Assembly (NCBI GenBank): GCA_963730535.1
Contig: CAVSRU010000005.1
Coordinates: 434,001-498,000, forward strand
Length of the DNA stretch: 64,000 nucleotides
Reading direction: 5' to 3'
DNA from: DASSUW01 sp963730535
GTDB lineage: Bacteria; Actinomycetota; Thermoleophilia; Solirubrobacterales; Solirubrobacteraceae
Shown: positions 1-8,376 of the stretch, one piece after another
Layout of the letters: every line of letters begins with the position of its first letter
How positions within the stretch are numbered: the first letter of the stretch is position 1
Program-made: the position numbers and the translations under genes
Notes under the pieces: model-generated
Seen by the model: only the letters and a program-made list of their open reading frames with translations
What the model was told of the DNA's origin: nothing
The model's database searches: none

Positions 1-1
1 G

Positions 2-577
2 GGGCGCTGGAAGAACTTCATGCTGGGCCTCATCATCCTGCCGTTCTTCGTCTCGTACGTGCTGCGGACGGTGAGTTGGCAGCTGATCCTGGCCGACGAC
101 GGCTTCGTGGTCGACACCCTGAAGACCGTCGGGCTGGTAGGTGACGACGGGCGGCTGCTGGCCACGCGCACGGCGGTCATCGCCGGGATCACCTACAACT
201 TCCTGCCCTTCATGGCGCTGCCGCTCTACGTGTCGCTCGAGAAGATCGACAAGCGGCTGATCGAGGCGGCCACCGACCTCTACGCGAGCCGGGCGACCGC
301 GTTCCGCAAGATCACGCTGCCGCTCGCCCTGCCGGGGATCTTCGCCGGCTCGCTGCTGACCTTCATCCCGGCGTGCGGCGACTTCATCAACGCCGCGCTG
401 CTCGGCACCCCGCGCCAGTTCATGATCGGCAACGTCATCCAGAACAAGTACCTGGTGATCCAGGACTACCCGGAGGCGGCGGCGCTCTCCTTCATCCTCA
501 TGACCTTCATCCTGATCGGGATCTTCCTCTACGCGCGCGTGCTCGGCGCCCGCAACCTGACCGAGGCGGCGATCTAG
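2..577 (+). CDS. potB: Spermidine/putrescine-type ABC transporter permease (PotB), 5' end outside window
   Basis: Inner-membrane permease of a polyamine-type ABC importer. The frame is open from the first codon in the window, so the true start lies upstream; 191 residues are visible against about 280-300 for the family. Several hydrophobic membrane segments are present. The EAA loop that contacts the ATPase is visible around residues 85-105 (IEAATDLYASRATAFRKITL, then LPLALPGI). The next permease begins directly after the stop codon, so the two are translationally coupled and should form a PotB/PotC heterodimer. The ATPase and binding protein are expected upstream, outside the window. Polyamine is the family default; the true ligand cannot be read here. 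Confidence 0.85.
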   Translation, partial: GRWKNFMLGLIILPFFVSYVLRTVSWQLILADDGFVVDTLKTVGLVGDDGRLLATRTAVIAGITYNFLPFMALPLYVSLEKIDKRLIEAATDLYASRATAFRKITLPLALPGIFAGSLLTFIPACGDFINAALLGTPRQFMIGNVIQNKYLVIQDYPEAAALSFILMTFILIGIFLYARVLGARNLTEAAI

Positions 578-1390
578 GTGCGCGGCGGCACGCGGAGCTG
601 GGTGCTGGGCGCGTGGTCGGTGCTCGCGCTGCTCTACCTCTTCATCCCGATCTTCGTGATCGTGGTCTTCTCGTTCAACGACCCGGCCGGGCGCTTCAAC
701 TTCACGTGGGAGGGCTTCACGCTCGACCACTGGAAGGACCCGTTCGAGAACCCGGACCTCGCGACGGCGATGAAGAACTCGCTGCTGATCGCACTGATCT
801 CGACGGCGATCGCGACCGCGCTGGGCACCTTCATGGCGATGGCGCTCGTGCGCTACGGCTTCCGCGGGCGCGCGCTGGTCGACTTCTTCGTCTTCCTGCC
901 GCTGTCGACGCCGGAGGTCGTGATCGGCGCCGCGCTGCTCGCGCTGTTCCTGACGATGGCGGTCAACACCGGCTTCGCGACGATCGTGATCGCTCACGTG
1001 ATGTTCACCGTCTCGTTCGTGGTGGTGACCGTGAAGGCGCGACTGGAGGGCATGGACCGCCACATCGAGGAGGCGGCGATGGATCTGGGGGCGACCGAGT
1101 GGACGACGTTCCGCAAGGTCACGCTGCCGATGATCGCCCCCGGCGTCGCGGCCGCCGCGCTGCTCGCCGCCGCCATCTCGGTCGACGACTACGTGATCAC
1201 GAGCTTCAACGCGGGCCAGACGATCACGTTCCCGCTGTTCATCTTCGGCGCCACCCGCCAGGGCGTGCCGCCCGAGGTCAACGTGCTCGCCACCGGGCTG
1301 CTGTTGATCGTGCTCGCACTGATGGCGCTCAACGTGCTGCTCCAGCGGCGGCTCGCGAGGCGCGACGCCCGTAAGCAGGTCGCGGCTTAA
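578..1390 (+). CDS. potC: Spermidine/putrescine-type ABC transporter permease (PotC)
   Basis: Second permease of the same importer, 270 residues, the normal length for PotC. It starts with GTG immediately after the TAG of the upstream permease (TAG-GTG, no gap). The first membrane segment is at about residues 10-35, and roughly six are visible in total. The EAA loop is near residues 165-190 (EEAAMDLGATEWTTFRKVTL). The gene ends the operon: the next gene starts 40 bases downstream in a different functional class. I see no strong terminator in the gap. Substrate specificity is inferred only from family resemblance. Confidence 0.88.
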   Translation: MRGGTRSWVLGAWSVLALLYLFIPIFVIVVFSFNDPAGRFNFTWEGFTLDHWKDPFENPDLATAMKNSLLIALISTAIATALGTFMAMALVRYGFRGRALVDFFVFLPLSTPEVVIGAALLALFLTMAVNTGFATIVIAHVMFTVSFVVVTVKARLEGMDRHIEEAAMDLGATEWTTFRKVTLPMIAPGVAAAALLAAAISVDDYVITSFNAGQTITFPLFIFGATRQGVPPEVNVLATGLLLIVLALMALNVLLQRRLARRDARKQVAA

Positions 1391-1430
1391 CCGCTCAACC
1401 GGCGCGCGGCAGCAGCCGATAGGAGCGGGG

Positions 1431-2889
1431 ATGGTCCGGCTCGGAAGCCCCCGTTTGCATCTCGCGTGCGCCGCGGCGCTCGTCCTGCTGCCGCTCGCCA
1501 GCGTTGTGCTCGGCGGGTCGAGTGCCGTCCAGCTCAGCCCGCAGGCGCACTTCTGGCCGGTCCTGCTCGCTGCGGGGACGACCGCCGCCGTGGCGGCCGG
1601 GGTCACGGTCGCCGGGGTCCGCGCCCGCGACGGCCGGGCGATCCTGCTCGGCACGGCGTTCTCGACGACCACCGCGCTGCTGGCGGTGCACGGCATGGCG
1701 ACGCCCGGCGTGATCACCGGGCCCAACGGCGTCATCGCCCTCGCGGGCGGCGCGTCGCTGCCGGTCGGCACCGGGCTGCTCGCGCTCACCGCGCTTCCAG
1801 CGTCTACGACGGCCGCGGCGGATCGCGCCGCTGCTGGCGCTCCAGGCCGTGCTCGCCGTCGGCATCTTCGGGCTCGCCGCGCTCGCGCTCGCCATCCCGT
1901 CGCTGGTGCCCGCCGTCCCGCAGGCCGGCAGCCGACCCGCCATCGCGCTGCTCGTCTTCGGCGTGGCGTGCCTGGTCGTGCTCGCCCACCGCGCCCTGCG
2001 CACGCACGCGCTGACCCACCGCCCGACCGACCTGCTCGTCGTCTCCGGCTGCGGCTGGCTGCTGATCTCGCTCTACACGCAGCTCGCGCTCGGACCGGGC
2101 AGCGCCGCCTTCTACGCGGGCCACGCGCTCGAGCTGGGCGGCGTCGCCCTGATCGGGATCCCGACCGTGCTCGACCTCATGCGCAGCGCCGCCTCGCGGC
2201 CGCTGGTGGGAGACCTCGGCGCCTGCGACCTCGTCGCCGCGGAGGAGGCCTACCTCGGCCCCCGCGTGCGCGCCCTGCTCCTGCGCCTCGCCGACCGCGA
2301 CACCTCGACCGAGGAGCACACCCGGCGCGTCGCGCTGCTGGCCGCCCGCGTCGCGGAGGAGATGCGCCTGCCGGCGTCCTCGCGGCGCCACCTCGCCGTC
2401 GGCGGCCTGCTGCACGACGTCGGCAAGCTCTCGGTGCCGCTCGCGATCCTGCGCAAGCCGGGCCCGCTCGACGACGACGAGTTCGCCGAGATCCGCCGCC
2501 ACCCGGCCGCCGGCCGCCGCCTGCTCGAGGAGCTCGGCGGCTTCCCCGAGGCCGTCCGCCGGCTCGTCTCCGACCACCACGAGCGGCTCGACGGGACCGG
2601 CTATCCGCGCGGCCTGCGCGGCGCCGACCTGCCGATCGAGACGCGGATCCTCGCCGCCTGCGACGTCTACGACGCGCTGGTCTCCGACCGCGTCTACCGC
2701 GCGGCCTGGACGCCCGAGCGGGCACTCGCGCTGCTGCACGACGAGAACACGGCGTACGACCCGGCGGTCGTCGAGGCGCTCGAGCGCGTCGTCACGCCCG
2801 CGGGCGACGCGCCGTCCTGGATCGCCGGACTCACGGGATCGACACACGGTCCACCCGTGATCAGGGCATCCTGGACCGCGCACCCGTAG
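1431..2889 (+). CDS. Membrane HD-GYP phosphodiesterase-like protein, apparent +1 frameshift
   Basis: The ATG at 1431 opens a frame encoding about four membrane helices. Near 1795-1806 the reading continues one base further on and runs to 2889 with about three more helices and a C-terminal HD-GYP domain. Removing one base, for example the T at 1803, gives a continuous product of about 485 residues with seven helices followed by HD-GYP. The domain shows HDVGKL and HHERLDGTGYP, the metal and GYP signatures of cyclic-di-GMP phosphodiesterases. The downstream part also has its own GTG at 1849, so a shorter product is possible. Whether the shift is a sequencing error or true decay cannot be told from one sequence. 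Confidence 0.75.
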
Positions 2890-2909
2890 AGCTCCACACG
2901 GAGGTCGCC

Positions 2910-2915
2910 TACCGT
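2910..2915 (+). promoter_or_regulatory. Putative leaderless -10 element TACCGT
   Basis: The hexamer TACCGT ends 7 nt before the ATG at 2923. The same hexamer precedes the helicase gene (37147-37152, minus) and the ABC ATPase gene (40012-40017, minus) at similar distances. No clear -35 box was found. Confidence 0.35.
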
Positions 2916-2922
2916 GGCTGGC

Positions 2923-3060
2923 ATGACGGAACTGGTCACCACCGCGCGCCGGGAGGGAACCGGCGAGCTGCTGCTCACGAGCAGCCTGATCGTGCTGTAC
3001 ATGAGCCTCCGCGGCACCGCCCGCGCGCTCGGCGCGCTCGAGGCCGCGGTCGCGCGCTAG
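2923..3060 (+). CDS. Small hypothetical protein, 45 aa, possible single membrane helix
   Basis: A short ATG frame of 45 residues fills the gap between the HD-GYP gene and serA. It has a charged N-terminus and a hydrophobic stretch at about residues 16-27 (ELLLTSSLIVLYMSL), so it could be a one-pass membrane microprotein. A TACCGT hexamer 7 nt upstream of the ATG resembles the leaderless promoters of neighbouring genes. Its TAG stop overlaps the stop of convergent serA inside a shared CTAG (3057-3060). I recognise no family; reality as a gene rests on context only. Confidence 0.4.
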   Translation: MTELVTTARREGTGELLLTSSLIVLYMSLRGTARALGALEAAVAR

Positions 3061-4679
3061 TCCCCGAGCGCGACGGCCCGCCCGGCGATGAAGCCGTCGG
3101 AGGCCACGATCTCGTCGATCACCGGGGCGGGCACCGGCCCGTCGGTGGTCACCGCCATCACGGCGAGGTCGCTGCCTTCCCCCGGGGGCTGGCGCCCGAC
3201 CGCCGCGGAGGAGATGTTCACGCCGTGGGCCCCGAACGCCGTGCCGACCCGCCCGACCATGCCGGGCACGTCCTGGTAGCGGAAGAGCGCCAGGTGGGGG
3301 TCGTCCATCTGGACGTTGAAGCGCTGCCCCCAGGCCTCGAGCAGGTGCGGGCGGTGCAGCTGGCCGAGCGTCGTGCCGACCACGCGGGTGCGTTCCTCGC
3401 CGGCCACCACGGTGACGCGCACGAGGTCGGTGAAGTCGCGCGCGATGACCTCGGTGCGCTCCGACACCTGGATCCCCCGCTCCTCGGCCAGCGACGGGGC
3501 GTTGACGAGGTTGACCTCCTCCTCGGTGTGGCCCGCGAGGAGGCCGTTGAGCACCGCGAGGGTGAGCAGGCGGGTGTCGTGCTCGGCGATCCGCCCCAGG
3601 TACTCGACCTCGACCCGCTCGACGCTCGATGACTCGGCGAGCGCCATCGCCAGGCGGCCCAGGCCGCGGCCGAGCGGGAGGAACGGGCCTAGCGCTTCCA
3701 TGTCCTCGGCGCTGACCGCGGGGATGTTGACGGCGGTCGAGACGACGCCCCCCGTGAGCGCCGCCACGACCTGCTCGGCCGTCTGCACGCCGGCGCGGTC
3801 CTGCGCCTCGGTGGTCGACGCGGCGAGGTGCGGCGTGACGACGACGTTGGGATAGCCGAACAGCGGGTGATCGGTGACCGGCTCGTGCGCGAACACGTCG
3901 AGCGCCGCGCCGGCGACCTTGCCGGAGTCGAGCGCGCGCTTGAGCGCGGCGTCGTCGATCAGCTCTCCGCGCGCGCAGTTGATGATCCGGACGCCGTCGC
4001 GGCAGCGGGCCAGCGCCTCGTCCCCGAGCCAGCCGCGCGTCTCGGGCGTCGTCGGCAGGTGGATGGAGATGAACTCGGCCTGGGCGTACAGCTCGTCGGC
4101 CGACTCGGCCTTCTCCACCCCGAGCTCGCGAAAGCGCGCTGACGACACGTAGGGATCGAACGCGATCACCCGCATGCCGAAGCCGTGGGCGCGGGCGGCC
4201 ACCAGCTGGCCGATGCGGCCGAAGCCGAGCAGGCCGAGCGTCTTCTCGTACAGCTCGACGCCGCCCCACTTGGAGCGCTCCCAGCTCCCGCCGGTGAGCG
4301 CCGCGTGCGCCTGCGGGACGTTGCGGGCGAGCGCGAGCAGCAGCGCGACGGTGTGCTCGGCAGCGGTGATGACGTTGGACTGCGGCGCGTTGGCGACGAT
4401 GATGCCGCGCTTGGTGGCCGCGTCGACGTCGACGTTGTCGACGCCCACGCCGGCGCGCCCGATGACCTTGAGCCGCTCGCCGCGCGCGATCAGCTCCGCG
4501 GTCAGCTTCGTCGCGGAGCGGATCAGGATCGCGTCGTAGGCGCCGATCCGCTCAGCCAGCTCGGCGTCGTCCCAGTCGATGCCGAGGTCGACGTCGAACC
4601 GCTCGCGCAGGAGCGCGATGCCCGAGTCGGCGATCGGCTCCTTGACGAGGACGCGGCAGGGCTCGGCGAGGACGGTCAC
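3057..4679 (-). CDS. serA: D-3-phosphoglycerate dehydrogenase
   Basis: First enzyme of serine synthesis: oxidises 3-phosphoglycerate to 3-phosphohydroxypyruvate with NAD, in the cytosol. The product is 540 residues, matching the long actinobacterial form with an intervening ASB domain and a C-terminal ACT domain (about residues 455-540) for serine feedback. The Rossmann signature is LGFGRIGQLVAARA, and the active-site region includes GRAGVGVDNVD, NCARGELID and the catalytic His in TPHLAAST. The chosen GTG at 4679 overlaps the TGA of the upstream aminotransferase (GTGA), so the two are translationally coupled. Longer upstream reading is only frame openness inside the aminotransferase gene. Confidence 0.95.
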   Translation of the reverse strand: MTVLAEPCRVLVKEPIADSGIALLRERFDVDLGIDWDDAELAERIGAYDAILIRSATKLTAELIARGERLKVIGRAGVGVDNVDVDAATKRGIIVANAPQSNVITAAEHTVALLLALARNVPQAHAALTGGSWERSKWGGVELYEKTLGLLGFGRIGQLVAARAHGFGMRVIAFDPYVSSARFRELGVEKAESADELYAQAEFISIHLPTTPETRGWLGDEALARCRDGVRIINCARGELIDDAALKRALDSGKVAGAALDVFAHEPVTDHPLFGYPNVVVTPHLAASTTEAQDRAGVQTAEQVVAALTGGVVSTAVNIPAVSAEDMEALGPFLPLGRGLGRLAMALAESSSVERVEVEYLGRIAEHDTRLLTLAVLNGLLAGHTEEEVNLVNAPSLAEERGIQVSERTEVIARDFTDLVRVTVVAGEERTRVVGTTLGQLHRPHLLEAWGQRFNVQMDDPHLALFRYQDVPGMVGRVGTAFGAHGVNISSAAVGRQPPGEGSDLAVMAVTTDGPVPAPVIDEIVASDGFIAGRAVALGD

Positions 4680-5848
4680 GCGGCGGCGGGGACGCCGGCC
4701 TCGAGGAACACGCGCTGCGCCGCGCCGGCGCCCGCGCCGTGCTCGACGTCGCGGCCGAGCTGGGCCAGCACCATCTCGAGGCCCGAGAGCGAGGTGAGGA
4801 TGTCGAACGCCCCGAAGTAGCCGCAGTGGGCGATCCGCAGGATCTTGCCCTTCAGGTGGTCCTGCCCGCCGTTGGCGGTGATGCCGAGCCGCCGCAGGCC
4901 GCCGGGCACCTTGCCGCCGTCGATGTCCTCCGGCAGCTCGATGGCCGTCACCACGGTCGAGCGCTCGTCCGGGTCGCCGAACAGCTCGAGGCCCATGGCC
5001 GCCGCGCCCGCGCGGGTGGCGCGCGCCAGCAGCTGGTGGCGGGCCATCACGTCGTCGAGCCCCTCCCGCTCGATCATCTCGAGCGCGACGTCGAGGCCGA
5101 GGAAGAGCGAGACGGCGGGCGTGAACGGGCTCGCGCCCTTGCGCTGGCTCTTCGCCGTGCGGCCCCAGTCGAAGTAGTAGCGGCCCTCGCCGCGCGCGGC
5201 GGCGCGCTCGAGCGCACGCTCGGACACGGACGCGAACGCCAGGCCGGGCGGGCACATGAGCGCCTTCTGCGAGCCGGACACGACGACGTCGATCCCCCAG
5301 TCGTCCTGGCGCAGCTCCGCGGCGCCCAGGCCGGAGACGGCGTCGATCACGAGGATGGCGTCGTGGCGGGCGGCGACCTCGGCGATCGCCTGCACGTCGT
5401 GCACGATGCCGGTCGAGGTCTCGCTCAGCGTGGCGAACACGACCTTGACGTCGGCGTTCTGCGTGAGCAGGCGGTCGATCTCGGCCGGGTCGAGCCGCTC
5501 TCCCCAGCCCGGCTCGTAGCGGACCTGGTCGGCGCCGTAGGCCTCGCCGAGCTGGATCCAGCGCTCGCCGAACTTGCCGGCGGCGCACGCGAGGATCCGG
5601 TCCCCGGGGCGCACGAGATTGGCCATCGCCGACTCCATGGCGCCCGAGCCGCTGGAGGCGAAGGCGAGCACGTCGTTGCTCGTGCGGAAGACGTGCGGCA
5701 GGCGGCCGAGGACGCGCTCGTAGAGCTCGTCGAACGCGGGCGCGCGGTGGTAGAGCATCGGCGCGGCCATCGCCTGCGACACCGCGGGCGGGATCGGCGT
5801 CGGCCCGGCGGTCATCAGGTACTGCTTGGTGAACGGGTTCGGCGTCAT
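4676..5848 (-). CDS. Class V aminotransferase, likely phosphoserine or serine-pyruvate/alanine-glyoxylate aminotransferase
   Basis: PLP-dependent fold-type I, class V aminotransferase of 390 residues. The N-terminal block TAGPTPIPPAV, the SSGSGAMESAM loop and the PLP lysine in VSGSQKALMCPPG match the alanine-glyoxylate/serine-pyruvate/phosphoserine group. It is upstream of and overlaps serA by four bases, which favours a serine-pathway role: transamination of 3-phosphohydroxypyruvate to phosphoserine. No serB phosphatase lies nearby. The ATG at 5848 is preceded by TAACCT 13 nt upstream, the leaderless-type signal seen elsewhere here. Assignment as SerC rather than an AGXT-type enzyme is inference from context. 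Confidence 0.8.
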   Translation of the reverse strand: MTPNPFTKQYLMTAGPTPIPPAVSQAMAAPMLYHRAPAFDELYERVLGRLPHVFRTSNDVLAFASSGSGAMESAMANLVRPGDRILACAAGKFGERWIQLGEAYGADQVRYEPGWGERLDPAEIDRLLTQNADVKVVFATLSETSTGIVHDVQAIAEVAARHDAILVIDAVSGLGAAELRQDDWGIDVVVSGSQKALMCPPGLAFASVSERALERAAARGEGRYYFDWGRTAKSQRKGASPFTPAVSLFLGLDVALEMIEREGLDDVMARHQLLARATRAGAAAMGLELFGDPDERSTVVTAIELPEDIDGGKVPGGLRRLGITANGGQDHLKGKILRIAHCGYFGAFDILTSLSGLEMVLAQLGRDVEHGAGAGAAQRVFLEAGVPAAA

Positions 5849-5922
5849 AAGCGGGCCGAGGAGGTTAGCCGGGATTCGCCGATCATCGTGGATGAACCGT
5901 CGACGTAGGCCCGGTCAGGCGT

Positions 5923-5971
5923 CGATTGGCCGAGCATCGACGTGGCGGGTCACTTGGTGCTCGGCCAATCG
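5923..5971. promoter_or_regulatory. Perfect 14-bp inverted repeat with 21-nt spacer
   Basis: CGATTGGCCGAGCA at 5923-5936 is matched exactly by its reverse complement at 5958-5971. It lies in the 176-bp gap between the DUF4190 gene (ends 6025) and the aminotransferase gene (starts 5848), both leftward. No T-tract follows, so a terminator, an operator for the serine operon or a structured leader are all possible. Nothing else recognisable occupies this gap. Confidence 0.55.
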
Positions 5972-6024
5972 GCGGATGGCCGTGCATACGGCGGCGGTTC
6001 GCCGCGAGAATCGGTGAATCCGGC

Positions 6025-6513
6025 TTAGCTTGAGGACTGGCGCTCGAGGTCGCGGCGCAGCTCCTCGAGGTCGACGCCGAGCGCGACGAGGACGATCCAC
6101 GCGGTGACGACCAGCAACCCGAGCACGACGCCGACGATCCCGAGGATGACTCCGCCGCGGGCGGAGCCCTCGCCCTGATCGGTGATGCCGGCCGCGATCC
6201 GCTTGCGGCTCTGGGCGCCGGTGATCCACGCGGCGATCGAGACGGGCAGCGAGAGTGGGGCGAAGATCACCAGCAGCACGCCGACGATGCCGAGCACGAG
6301 CGAGGTCGTGGCCAGGCCGTTGGGTGGCGAGGTGGATCTCGGCGCCGGCGTGAACCTCGGGCGGTCGGCGGGCGTGGCCCAAGCCGCCGATACGTCCTGC
6401 GGCGGCTCCGGAGCGGGCTCGGGGTCCGGCGGGGCCGGCTCGAACTGCGGCGCGGGCCGCCCGCCCGGGGCGGACGGGGGCAGCCACCCTCCGGCGATCG
6501 GCTCGTCGGCCAT
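6025..6513 (-). CDS. DUF4190-type membrane protein
   Basis: Small membrane protein of 162 residues. A Pro-rich, probably disordered N-terminal region (about residues 1-65) is followed by two hydrophobic hairpins (SLVLGIVGVLLVIFAPLSL and GVILGIVGVVLGLLVVTAW), the layout of DUF4190 proteins; function unknown. A leaderless-type CAATCT hexamer lies 6 nt before the ATG at 6513. A longer reading frame continues upstream into ilvC but is only openness in high-GC sequence. It is downstream of ilvC by 23 bases on the same strand and could be co-transcribed. Nothing ties it functionally to valine or serine synthesis. Confidence 0.75.
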   Translation of the reverse strand: MADEPIAGGWLPPSAPGGRPAPQFEPAPPDPEPAPEPPQDVSAAWATPADRPRFTPAPRSTSPPNGLATTSLVLGIVGVLLVIFAPLSLPVSIAAWITGAQSRKRIAAGITDQGEGSARGGVILGIVGVVLGLLVVTAWIVLVALGVDLEELRRDLERQSSS

Positions 6514-6536
6514 CGGTTCAGATTGTGGCAGCGCCC

Positions 6537-7526
6537 CTAGAACTCGGTCTCGATCCAGTCCATCATCGAGCGCAGCTGCTTGCCCTCGCGCTCGATCTGA
6601 TGGCCGGCCTGCTCCTCGCGCATGCGCTTGAAGTTCTCCTGGCCCGCCCGGTTCTCGGCGATCCACTCGCGCGCGAAGGCGCCGGACTGGATCTCGCCGA
6701 GGACGTCGCGCATCGCCTGGCGGGTGGTCTCGGAGATGATGCGCTTGCCGCGCGTGTAGTCGCCGTACTCGGCCGTGTTGGAGACCGAGTAGCGCATCCC
6801 CGTGATGCCCTTCTCGTACATCAGGTCGACGATCAGCTTGAGCTCGTGGAGGCACTCGAAGTACGCGAGCTTGGGGTCGTAGCCGGCGTCGACGAGCGTC
6901 TCGTAGCCCGCCTGCACGAGCTCGGACACGCCGCCGCAGAGCACTGCCTGCTCCCCGAAGAGGTCCGTCTCGGTCTCGTCCTTGAAGGTCGTCTCGATCA
7001 CGCCGCCGCGGGTGCAGCCGATGCCCTTGGCGTACGCCAGCGCGAGCTGCTGGGCGTTGCCGGAGGCGTCGGCGTGGACCGCGATCAGGCCGGGGACGCC
7101 GCTGCCCTCGACGTACTGGCGCCGCACGAGATGGCCGGGGCCCTTGGGGGCGACGAGCGCGACGTCGACCTCCGGCGGCGGCTCGACCTCGCCGTAGTGC
7201 ACGGAGAAGCCGTGGCCGAACAGCAGCGCCTTGCCGGGCGCGATCCCGTCGCGGATCTGCTCGCGCCAGACGTCGCCGTGCTTCTCGTCGGGGAGCAGGA
7301 CCATCACCACGTCGCCGCGCGAGGCGGCGTCGGCCACATCGGTGACCTCGAGGCCGTTGGCGCGTGCCTGCTGGACCGAGGCCGAGTCCGGCCGCAGACC
7401 GACCACGACGTCGACGCCGGAGTCCTTGAGGTTGAGCGAGTGGGCGTGGCCCTGGGAGCCGTAGCCGAGGATGGCCACGGTCTTGCCGTCGAGCAGGCCG
7501 AGGTCGGCGTCGTCGTCGTAATACAT
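6537..7526 (-). CDS. ilvC: Ketol-acid reductoisomerase (NADP+)
   Basis: Second step of valine, isoleucine and leucine synthesis: isomerises and reduces acetolactate or acetohydroxybutyrate using NADPH and magnesium. 329 residues, the short class I form. The nucleotide loop is LGYGSQGHAHSLNL (about residues 20-33), the catalytic region includes KGPGHLVRRQY, and the metal-binding C-terminal part shows CLHELKLIVDLMYEKGI. It is separated from ilvBN (24.6-26.8 kb), whereas ilvBNC is commonly one operon. A TAGGCT hexamer 10 nt before the ATG overlaps the stop codon of the upstream methyltransferase gene. Confidence 0.96.
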   Translation of the reverse strand: MYYDDDADLGLLDGKTVAILGYGSQGHAHSLNLKDSGVDVVVGLRPDSASVQQARANGLEVTDVADAASRGDVVMVLLPDEKHGDVWREQIRDGIAPGKALLFGHGFSVHYGEVEPPPEVDVALVAPKGPGHLVRRQYVEGSGVPGLIAVHADASGNAQQLALAYAKGIGCTRGGVIETTFKDETETDLFGEQAVLCGGVSELVQAGYETLVDAGYDPKLAYFECLHELKLIVDLMYEKGITGMRYSVSNTAEYGDYTRGKRIISETTRQAMRDVLGEIQSGAFAREWIAENRAGQENFKRMREEQAGHQIEREGKQLRSMMDWIETEF

Positions 7527-7536
7527 AAGGGGCGGA

Positions 7537-7542
7537 AGCCTA
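7537..7542 (-). promoter_or_regulatory. Putative leaderless -10 element TAGGCT for ilvC
   Basis: TAGGCT on the minus strand ends 10 nt before the ilvC ATG and overlaps the TAG stop of the upstream methyltransferase gene. It belongs to the TANNNT pattern found before many starts in this window. Confidence 0.45.
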
Positions 7543-8376
7543 GCCCGTTGCCACTGCGACCCACGTGCGGGCGGGGACGGCGAGCGAGCCGTCCGCGCCG
7601 GTCCACGGCTCCGCCCGGCGCTCGAGGGCGCTGACCACGTCGTCCACCCCGTCGCGGCCGAGCGCGGAGGCGGCGTCGTGCACGCGCATCGACATCGCCG
7701 CCTGCACGTCCCACCAGGCCCGGGCCGACGGGTAGCGCATGGCGAAGTCGACGGCGGCGACCTCGTACTCGACGAAGCCCGCGGCCTCGAGGTTCTCGGC
7801 GACCACGCCCTCCTCTGCCCAGGCGAACTGGCCGGGGCCCGGCGGCGCCGGCTCGGCGCGGCCGCGGGCGACGAGCTCCTCGACCGGGAAGGCGCTCCAC
7901 GGGTTCGACTCGGACCCCGCCCAGGCGGCCAGCGCGAGGCGGCCGCCGGGCCGCAGCACGCGGCGCGTGTCGCGCACCGCCGCCTCGCCGTCGGCCATCA
8001 GCATGTAGCCCCAGCGGCAGAGCACGACGTCGAGGCTGGCCGCAGGCTGGTCGATGGCCTCCGCGTCGATCTGGCGGAAGCGCACGTTGGCGACGCCGAG
8101 CGCCTCACCGCGCCGCTGGGCGGCGCTCAGCATCTCGGGGACGAAGTCGGAGGTGATGAGCTGCCCGTTGGGCGCGATCAGCTCGGCGGCGAGGAAGCCG
8201 GCGTCGCCGATCCCGGCCGCGAGGTCGAGCACCGTGTCGCCCGGCTGCGGCTGGGCGTGGTCGAGCATCCAGGCGGTCACCGGCATCGTGTCGCGCCGGA
8301 AGGCGTCCGCGTAGCGCTCCCAGCCGGCCGCGGTGGTCGCCCAGCGGTGGCGGCTCTCCTGGCGGTACGCGCTCAT
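7540..8376 (-). CDS. SAM-dependent methyltransferase, possible menaquinone-pathway enzyme
   Basis: Class I SAM methyltransferase of 278 residues. Motif I is VLDLAAGIGDAGF (about residues 49-61), followed by the acidic loop TSDFVPEMLSAA and the LRPGGRLALAAWAG post-motif typical of UbiE/COQ5-related enzymes. The ATG at 8376 overlaps the menE stop codon (ATGA), so it is translationally coupled to menE. That position makes it a candidate demethylmenaquinone methyltransferase (MenG role), since no canonical menG is in the window. It is not a clear UbiE by sequence, so this is inference from context. Confidence 0.7.
   Translation of the reverse strand: MSAYRQESRHRWATTAAGWERYADAFRRDTMPVTAWMLDHAQPQPGDTVLDLAAGIGDAGFLAAELIAPNGQLITSDFVPEMLSAAQRRGEALGVANVRFRQIDAEAIDQPAASLDVVLCRWGYMLMADGEAAVRDTRRVLRPGGRLALAAWAGSESNPWSAFPVEELVARGRAEPAPPGPGQFAWAEEGVVAENLEAAGFVEYEVAAVDFAMRYPSARAWWDVQAAMSMRVHDAASALGRDGVDDVVSALERRAEPWTGADGSLAVPARTWVAVATG

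Noticed and set aside
4185..5908. Long open frames on the plus strand opposite serA and the aminotransferase
   Set aside because: They are antisense openness caused by GC-rich third positions; the translated sequences are low-complexity Arg/Ala/Val mixtures without family resemblance.
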